From Streptomyces sp. WAC 01529 (GTDB lineage Bacteria; Actinomycetota; Actinomycetes; Streptomycetales; Streptomycetaceae): a stretch of DNA of 64,000 nt. Both the position numbers and the translations under genes were made by a program. The notes beneath the pieces are model-generated. The model was not told where the DNA came from, searched no databases, and was given only the letters and a program-made list of their open reading frames with translations. The DNA lies in NCBI RefSeq assembly GCF_003945545.1, contig NZ_CP029617.1, positions 1,527,001-1,591,000 on the forward strand, read 5' to 3'. This document shows positions 59,153 through 64,000 of the stretch, piece after piece (within the stretch, counting starts at the first letter, position 1; each line of letters starts with the position of its first letter).

Positions 59153-59533
59153 CTACCCGGACGCCCCGTACGCCGCGCGCAGCGCGTCCCGCGCCGCGGC
59201 CAGCGCGTCCTCCTCGGAGAGGCCGAGCCGCCTGGCCCGCTCGGCGTACGACTGCGCGGCGGTGGAGGCCTCCTTCGCCGCGGCGTCCCCGGCGGCGGCG
59301 ACGAAGGTGCCGTTGCGGCCCCGGGTCTCGATGACGCCGTCGGCCTCAAGTGCCCGGTACGCCTTGGCCACCGTGTTCGCCGCGAGGCCCAGGGTCTGGG
59401 CGAGCCCCCGTACCGTGGGCAGTTTGTAGCCGACGGGCAGCGCGCCCGACCGCGCCTGCCCGGCGATCTGGGCCCGCACCTGCTCGTACGGCGCGTCGCC
59501 CGCGCCCTCATCGATGTCGATCTTCAAAGTCAC
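59153..59533 (-). CDS. GntR-family regulator, YtrA-like
   Basis: The 126-residue protein is a winged helix-turn-helix (PYEQVRAQIAGQARSG, LPTVRGLAQTLGLAANTVAKAYRALEADGVIETRGRNGTFV) with only a short C-terminal helical tail (about 40 residues). This is the short YtrA-type architecture, which often regulates transport or membrane genes. GTG at 59533 gives VTLKIDIDEG, a typical start. It is divergent from the GNAT gene. Confidence 0.92.
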   Translation of the reverse strand: MTLKIDIDEGAGDAPYEQVRAQIAGQARSGALPVGYKLPTVRGLAQTLGLAANTVAKAYRALEADGVIETRGRNGTFVAAAGDAAAKEASTAAQSYAERARRLGLSEEDALAAARDALRAAYGASG

Positions 59534-59604
59534 GGGGCGATTCTCCCGTACGGGCCGGAAAATGGGAGGCACCCCGGCGCGCGCCCCGCGTACCGTGCGG
59601 CCCC

Positions 59605-60543
59605 ATGACTGTGATCGTCCGAGCCCTCAGCTCCGATGCCCCGGCCGCCGCCGCGGACGACGCGGGCTTCGCCTCCGTACGCCGTGCGTGCGTACCCGCC
59701 ATGCTCGCCACCCCCGAGTCGGTCGCGTTCGACCGCGCGCACGCCCATCCGGACTCCCGCTACCGGCAGTTGGTCGCCGAGGCCGACGGCGAGATCATCG
59801 GCACGGCGCAGGTGGGCGTCGCCCACGACAGCCCCGAGCCCGGCCAGGGCTTCGCCAACGTCTATGTGCATCCGCGGCGGCTCGGCGCCGGTGCGGGCAC
59901 GCTCCTGCTGCGCACGGCGGAGGAGTACCTGGCGGGAGAGGGCGCCAACGCCGTCTACTCCTGGGTGCTCGACGATCCCGCGAACCTCGCCTTCGCCGCC
60001 CGCCGCGGCTATCGCGCCAGCCGCCGCGCGCACTTCCTCCGGCTCGACCTGGCGCACGGCACGCTGCCGCCCCGCCAGGCGCCGCCCGCGGGGGTGGAGC
60101 TGGTCAGCGGTTCGGTGTTCGCGCAGGACCCGCGGCCGCTCTTCGCGCTCGACGCGGAGACCGTGGCGGACGAACCGAGCGACGTGGCCGCGGAGTTCAC
60201 GGACTACGAGCACTGGCTCGCCGAGACCTGGCGCCATCCGCTGGTCAGCCACGAGCTGACCTCGGTGGCCCTGGTGGACGGCCGCCCCGCCGCCTTCACC
60301 CTGCCCCGCACGGACGGCGCGGGCCGCTACGGCTCCGGGATGACGGGCACCGCGCGTGCCCACCGCGGCCGGGGCCTCGCCAAGCTCGTCAAGAACGACT
60401 CCCTGCACCGCGCCCGCGCGGCCGGCTGCACGGAGGCGTTCACGGGCAACGACGCGGGCAACGAACCGATGCTGGCGATCAACCGGTGGTTCGGTTACGA
60501 GATCTGCGGGACGGAGGTGCGCCATGTCCGGGACCTCACCTGA
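59605..60543 (+). CDS. Tandem-GNAT acetyltransferase
   Basis: The 312-residue protein contains two GNAT modules. The first has the acetyl-CoA loop VYVHPRRLGAGAGTLLL near residue 90, and the second has GMTGTARAHRGRGLAKLVKND near 250. Such paired proteins acetylate small molecules or antibiotics in some actinomycetes, but no substrate can be assigned. ATG 59605 is the first sensible start. Its end overlaps the next gene by 20 bases, implying coupling. Confidence 0.9.
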   Translation: MTVIVRALSSDAPAAAADDAGFASVRRACVPAMLATPESVAFDRAHAHPDSRYRQLVAEADGEIIGTAQVGVAHDSPEPGQGFANVYVHPRRLGAGAGTLLLRTAEEYLAGEGANAVYSWVLDDPANLAFAARRGYRASRRAHFLRLDLAHGTLPPRQAPPAGVELVSGSVFAQDPRPLFALDAETVADEPSDVAAEFTDYEHWLAETWRHPLVSHELTSVALVDGRPAAFTLPRTDGAGRYGSGMTGTARAHRGRGLAKLVKNDSLHRARAAGCTEAFTGNDAGNEPMLAINRWFGYEICGTEVRHVRDLT

Positions 60544-61024
60544 CGGGCACCGCCCCACCACCGTGGAGATCGCCCTCGTCAAGGCGGGCCGCACCAAGAT
60601 CCGCTACCCCGCGGAACTCCTCCACGACGACGGCACACGGATCACGGTCCGCGCCCCCTGGGCGGCCCCCGGCGTCCGTGACTTCGGCTTCGTCCGCTTC
60701 GAGCCGGGCGACGTCTTCACCGAGCACTACTGGCGCGACCGCTGGTACGCGATCAAGGAGGTGTACGCCGCCGACGGCACGCTCAAGGGCTGGTACTGCG
60801 ACGTGACGCGCCCCGCGGTCCGCGACGGCGCGACCCTGACCGTGGAGGACCTGGACCTCGACCTGTGGTGCTCGGCCGACGCGAGCACCGTGCTGCGCCT
60901 GGACGAGGACGAGTTCGAGGCGAGCGGCCTCCCCACCACGGACCCGCCGGCGGCCACCGCGGCCCGCCACGCCCTCACGGAACTGGAGTCGCTGGCCCGC
61001 GAGAGGCTTCTGGGCACGCTCTGA
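60524..61024 (+). CDS. DUF402-domain protein
   Basis: The 166-residue protein has the DUF402 core, including FVRFEPGDVFTEHYWRDRWYAIKEVY, WYCDVTRP and LDLDLWCSADASTVLRLDEDEF. The acidic pattern EVYA-DG-KGWYCDV-RP matches the phosphatase-like SCO4506/DUF402 fold that binds a metal with acidic residues. The family may hydrolyse nucleoside di- or triphosphates. ATG at 60524 overlaps the GNAT gene by 20 bases. There is no signal or membrane segment. Confidence 0.88.
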   Translation: MSGTSPDGHRPTTVEIALVKAGRTKIRYPAELLHDDGTRITVRAPWAAPGVRDFGFVRFEPGDVFTEHYWRDRWYAIKEVYAADGTLKGWYCDVTRPAVRDGATLTVEDLDLDLWCSADASTVLRLDEDEFEASGLPTTDPPAATAARHALTELESLARERLLGTL

Positions 61025-61049
61025 CGGCCCAACCGGTCGGCGTGCCGGC

Positions 61050-61619
61050 TCATTGCGGGCCCAGGGGGATGGCGGCGGTGCGCTGCTCGGGGTCGTACGC
61101 GATGGGGGTGTCGTCCGGCTGCCAGTGCAGTGTGAAGCGGTCGCCTCTGTGCCAGGCGGTCAGGCCCTCGCGGCAGTACGCCACCATGTCGTGCGGCAAG
61201 GCCGTGAGGGTGTGCCAGGCCAGCTCCGCGCACTTGTGCGGTTCGGCGTTGAAGGGCTCGCCGCCCGCGCCGTACTCCGCGGTGAAGAACCAGCCCATGC
61301 GCGGCGCTTCGCCGGGTCCCCGGTGCTGGACGACCGCTTCCGCGCGCAGGTCCGCCGGGGTGAGGTCGAGGCCGATCTCCTCGCGCGCCTCACGGATCAT
61401 CGCCGCGCGGACGTCCTCGTCGTCCTCCACGTGTCCCGAGGGGAGGTTCCACAGCCCGTCGCCGTACCCGGTGTTGGCGCGGCGGGCCAGCAGCACCTCC
61501 TCACCCCGGCGCAGGATGAGGTGGACGTCGACGATCTCCGCGTGCCGGTGCGGGGCGGCGGGTGTCACTGGCCGCGCTCCGACCCGGTCGGTCCCCGCGG
61601 CGGGCTCGTTCGGCGTCAT
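61050..61619 (-). CDS. NUDIX hydrolase
   Basis: The 189-residue protein has NLPSGHVEDDEDVRAAMIRE followed by AREEIGL, a complete NUDIX box. VHLILRRGEEVLLARRANTG precedes it as the first strand pair. The C-terminal third (GWFFTAEYGAGGEPFNAEP, then HKCAELAWHTL) gives substrate contacts. This type removes diphosphate-linked nucleosides or acts on dihydroneopterin-like substrates; the exact one is unknown. ATG at 61619 is used. It converges with the DUF402 gene, 25 bases apart. Confidence 0.9.
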   Translation of the reverse strand: MTPNEPAAGTDRVGARPVTPAAPHRHAEIVDVHLILRRGEEVLLARRANTGYGDGLWNLPSGHVEDDEDVRAAMIREAREEIGLDLTPADLRAEAVVQHRGPGEAPRMGWFFTAEYGAGGEPFNAEPHKCAELAWHTLTALPHDMVAYCREGLTAWHRGDRFTLHWQPDDTPIAYDPEQRTAAIPLGPQ

Positions 61620-61747
61620 GTCCCGATCGTGGCACGCACCACTGACAACGGGTCCGGTACCGCCGCGAACGGTGTTCGATCAAAAAGGCGGCCCGCGGAG
61701 GTCTAGCACGGGGCTTCGATGGACATCGGTAAGGCAGGGAGGCAGCC

Positions 61748-61888
61748 ATGCGCCGAGTCACCACGCACAAGCCCGCGGTCAAGCCCGTCAGCCGCCGGGT
61801 GCGGGAACGCCAAGAGGCCGAGGTCCAGCCACGGGAGAGGCCGGAGGTCCGCAAGGACATCCAGCGGACCTGGTGGCCCGACGGGTGA
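61748..61888 (+). CDS. Small basic hypothetical protein (46 residues)
   Basis: The frame reads MRRVTTHKPAVKPVSRR and ends QRTWWPDG. It is strongly charged, with Arg/Lys clusters and a C-terminal TWWP, and has no hydrophobic stretch. GGGAGG lies six bases before ATG 61748, a strong ribosome site, and codon bias is typical of the genome. I believe similar very short proteins occur in Streptomyces, but the function is unknown. It converges with tctA. Confidence 0.65.
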   Translation: MRRVTTHKPAVKPVSRRVRERQEAEVQPRERPEVRKDIQRTWWPDG

Positions 61889-61894
61889 GCCCGG

Positions 61895-63397
61895 TCAGGC
61901 GCCGCCGTCACGTCTCCGCGCCCGCGCCAGCGCCTTCGTCAGCAACGGCCACGCCACGATCACGACGATGAGGCCGTACACCGTCACGGAGAAGGGCGTG
62001 TCGACGAGCCCGCCGACGCCGCCGTCGCTGATCTGCAGGGCGCGGCGCAGCTGTTGCTCGGCGTTGGGGCCGAGGATGACGCCGATGACGGCGGGCAGGA
62101 CGGGCAGTCCGTAGCGCCGCATGCCGAAGCCGATGAGGCCGATGACGAGCAGGATGACGAGGTCGGCCGGTTCGCCGCCGACCGCGTAGGCGCCGACGGC
62201 CGCGAAGAACAGGATGCCCGCGTAGAGGTAGGGCCGCGGGACGCGCAGCAGCTTCGCCCAGAGGGGGGCGAGGGGGAGGTTCAGGGCGAGCAGGAGCACC
62301 ATCCCCACGAACAGGGACGCGATCAGGCCCCACACCAGGTCGGGTTCGCGTTCGAAGAGCAGCGGGCCGGGCTGGATCCCGTACTGCTGGAAGGCGGCGA
62401 GCATCACGGCGGCGACGGCGGTGGTGGGCAGGCCGAGCGTCAGCATGGAGACGAGGGTGCCGGCCGCCGACGCGGACGCCGCAGACTCGGGGCCCGCGAC
62501 TCCCTCGATGGCGCCCTTGCCCCACTCCTCCTTGTGCTTCGAGAGCCGCTTCTCGGTGACGTAGGAGAGGAAGGTCGGGATCTCCGCGCCGCCCGCGGGG
62601 ATCGCGCCGAACGGGAAGCCGATGAGCGGGCCGCGCAGCCATGACTTCCAGGTGCGGCGTACGTCGTTCCTGCCGAGCCAGGGCCGGCCGACGGGGATCG
62701 CCTCGGCGCCGGTGCGGCGCAGGTGCGCGGCGACCCACAGGGCCTCGCCGATCGCGAAGAGGCCGACCGCGACGATCACCACGTCGATGCCGTCGGCGAG
62801 TTGGAGCGAGCCGAAGGTGAGCCGCTGCTGGCCCGTCATCTGGTCCAGGCCGACCAGGCCGATCGTCAGACCGATCAGGAGCGAGGCGAGGCCGCGGATG
62901 CGGGAGGAGCCGAGGACCGAGGTGACGGCGACGAACGCGAGCACCATGATCGCGAAGTAGTCGGGGGCGCCGATGCCGACGGCGAGGTCGGCGACGGTCG
63001 GCGCGAGCGCGACCAGCAGGAGCGTGCCGATCATGCCGCCCGCGAAGTGGCCGATGGCGGCGGCCGCGAGGGCCTGCGCGCCCCGCCCCGCCCTCGCCAT
63101 CGGGTGACCTTCCATGGCGGCGACGACGGCGGCGCTCTCGCCGGGGGTGTTGAGCAGGATCGAGGTCGTCGAGCCGCCGAACATCGCCCCGTAGTAGATG
63201 CCCGCGAACATGATGAAGGCGCCGGTCGGTTCGAGTCCGTACGTCACGGGGAGCAGCAGGGCGACGGCCATGGCGGGGCCGATGCCGGGGAGGACGCCGA
63301 TGGCGGTGCCCAGGAGTACGCCGACCGCAGCCCACAGGAGGTTCAGCGGGGTGAGGGCCGTTCCGAAGCCGTCGATGAGGGAGTTGAAGGCGTTCAT
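61895..63397 (-). CDS. tctA: Tripartite tricarboxylate transporter, large permease subunit
   Basis: The 500-residue protein has about twelve membrane segments. Its N-terminal signature [20 protein letters not shown] and the repeated second-half [15 protein letters not shown] are TctA motifs for substrate translocation. With TctB and the periplasmic-type binding protein TctC it imports tricarboxylates such as citrate using an ion gradient. ATG at 63397 follows the tctB stop by one base (TGACATG), and its end leaves six bases to the 46-residue gene. The order is tctC-tctB-tctA on the minus strand. Confidence 0.95.
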   Translation of the reverse strand: MNAFNSLIDGFGTALTPLNLLWAAVGVLLGTAIGVLPGIGPAMAVALLLPVTYGLEPTGAFIMFAGIYYGAMFGGSTTSILLNTPGESAAVVAAMEGHPMARAGRGAQALAAAAIGHFAGGMIGTLLLVALAPTVADLAVGIGAPDYFAIMVLAFVAVTSVLGSSRIRGLASLLIGLTIGLVGLDQMTGQQRLTFGSLQLADGIDVVIVAVGLFAIGEALWVAAHLRRTGAEAIPVGRPWLGRNDVRRTWKSWLRGPLIGFPFGAIPAGGAEIPTFLSYVTEKRLSKHKEEWGKGAIEGVAGPESAASASAAGTLVSMLTLGLPTTAVAAVMLAAFQQYGIQPGPLLFEREPDLVWGLIASLFVGMVLLLALNLPLAPLWAKLLRVPRPYLYAGILFFAAVGAYAVGGEPADLVILLVIGLIGFGMRRYGLPVLPAVIGVILGPNAEQQLRRALQISDGGVGGLVDTPFSVTVYGLIVVIVAWPLLTKALARARRRDGGA

Positions 63398-63398
63398 G

Positions 63399-63929
63399 TC
63401 ACAGCACTCCCATCAGGGGGCCGCCCGGCAGGGGCACACCGAGCAGGTTGTTGAAGACCACGTACGTGAGGACGGAGAGGACGGCGGCGATGAGCGGGTC
63501 GCGGTCGGGGTGGCGGCTGCCGAGCGCGTACGCGGAGCCCCAGAAGAGCAGTGCGCCCGCGATGGGGAAGCCGAGGGGTTCGATGAGGACGGCGGTGGCG
63601 AGGAAGACGCCCGCGAGGAGGAGCACGGTGCGCCAGTCGGCGGGTTCGGACAGGTCGATGTCCTCGCCGCCCTCGGCCTCGCCGCGGCCGCCGCGCAGTA
63701 CGTCGATGGCGAGCAGCAGGGCGACGACGAGGAGGCCGGTGCCGACGGCGACCGGCACGGTCTTCGGGCCGATGGGGCCGCGCTGGGTGATCTCCACGTC
63801 CATGGTGAGCGCGTCGGTGAGGACGAGCGCGCCGAGGAGCAGCAGGAGTACGCAGACGCCGAGTTCGGAGTGTTCGCGCAGCCAGGCGCGGCGGCCGCGC
63901 TCGGCGGGGGGCACGTCGGTCGCGGTCAC
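63399..63929 (-). CDS. tctB: Tripartite tricarboxylate transporter, small permease subunit
   Basis: The 176-residue protein has four membrane segments ([74 protein letters not shown]) and the Tct[12 protein letters not shown] loop. It is the small helper subunit of the Tct transporter. GTG at 63929 overlaps the tctC stop in GTGA. Its TGA is one base from the tctA ATG, so the three genes are coupled. Confidence 0.93.
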   Translation of the reverse strand: MTATDVPPAERGRRAWLREHSELGVCVLLLLLGALVLTDALTMDVEITQRGPIGPKTVPVAVGTGLLVVALLLAIDVLRGGRGEAEGGEDIDLSEPADWRTVLLLAGVFLATAVLIEPLGFPIAGALLFWGSAYALGSRHPDRDPLIAAVLSVLTYVVFNNLLGVPLPGGPLMGVL

Positions 63930-64000
63930 AGTCCCAGCTCCTTCAGCACGGATACGACGCGCTTGTCCTGGGCGTCCAGGAAGTCGCCGAACTCGTCGCC
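63926..64000 (-). CDS. tctC: Tripartite tricarboxylate transporter substrate-binding protein, C-terminal fragment
   Basis: The last 24 residues, ending [12 protein letters not shown], are seen before TGA at 63926-63928; the rest lies beyond the window. The [18 protein letters not shown] ending is typical of Bug/TctC solute-binding proteins, and the coupled tctB and tctA genes support the call. The TGA overlaps the tctB GTG by four bases. Confidence 0.85.
   Translation of the reverse strand, partial: GDEFGDFLDAQDKRVVSVLKELGL

Overview
The window is a chromosomal segment of a Streptomyces-type actinomycete. The evidence is very high GC with third-position bias, frequent GTG starts with GGAGG-type ribosome sites, many short TetR/GntR/MerR regulators beside catabolic operons, only three in-frame TTA codons (all in one gene cluster), and copies of intergenic hairpin repeats that I recognise from Streptomyces. 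No species is assigned. I see no rRNA, tRNA, CRISPR array, insertion sequence or prophage.

Layout. 1-1.7 kb: end of gluconokinase and gluconate permease. 1.8-8.7 kb: amino acid permease, an unrecognised TPR-like protein, an FAD dehydrogenase, a NUDIX hydrolase, a DUF202 membrane pair and a quinone reductase. 8.8-9.1 kb: a very histidine-rich small protein. 9.2-14.6 kb: an acyl-CoA catabolic island of APH-like kinase, acyl-CoA dehydrogenase, TetR, acyl-CoA synthetase and SDR. Its gene content matches four of the five enzymes of the bacterial levulinate (lva) route, and its two operons share an operator-like motif. 14.7-22.5 kb: hydrolases (alpha/beta hydrolase, secreted erythromycin-esterase-like protein, secreted penicillin-acylase-like protein) and unknown proteins. 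22.6-32.6 kb: SoxR, MaoC, several TetR regulators, acyl-CoA, alcohol and aldehyde dehydrogenases, MerR and a urea transporter. Two further pairs of matching operator-like sites link genes here. 33-44 kb: secreted subtilase, MFS and CitMHS transporters, molybdopterin oxidoreductase, TetR, homogentisate dioxygenase, GntR and a stand-alone type ISP-like domain. 44.2-57.2 kb: membrane Ser/Thr kinase, secreted SGNH lipase and an exopolysaccharide-type locus (membrane protein, CelD-like acyltransferase, two GT2 enzymes, deacetylase, flippase-glycosyltransferase fusion, secreted glycosidase). 57.4-64 kb: AAA ATPase, Imm5-like protein, GntR, GNAT, DUF402, NUDIX, a 46-residue protein and a tctCBA tricarboxylate transporter that runs off the end.

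Three results stand out. First, at six or seven loci a short tandem repeat (9-25 bp) starts at or just before a stop codon and copies that stop into the 3' flank. Second, three consecutive-pathway genes of the polysaccharide locus carry the only TTA codons found, which points to bldA (developmental) control. Third, the lva-like island has a shared operator motif. The window also holds two copies of a 49-bp intergenic repeat that are 48/49 identical in opposite orientation, and four copies of a shorter hairpin repeat.
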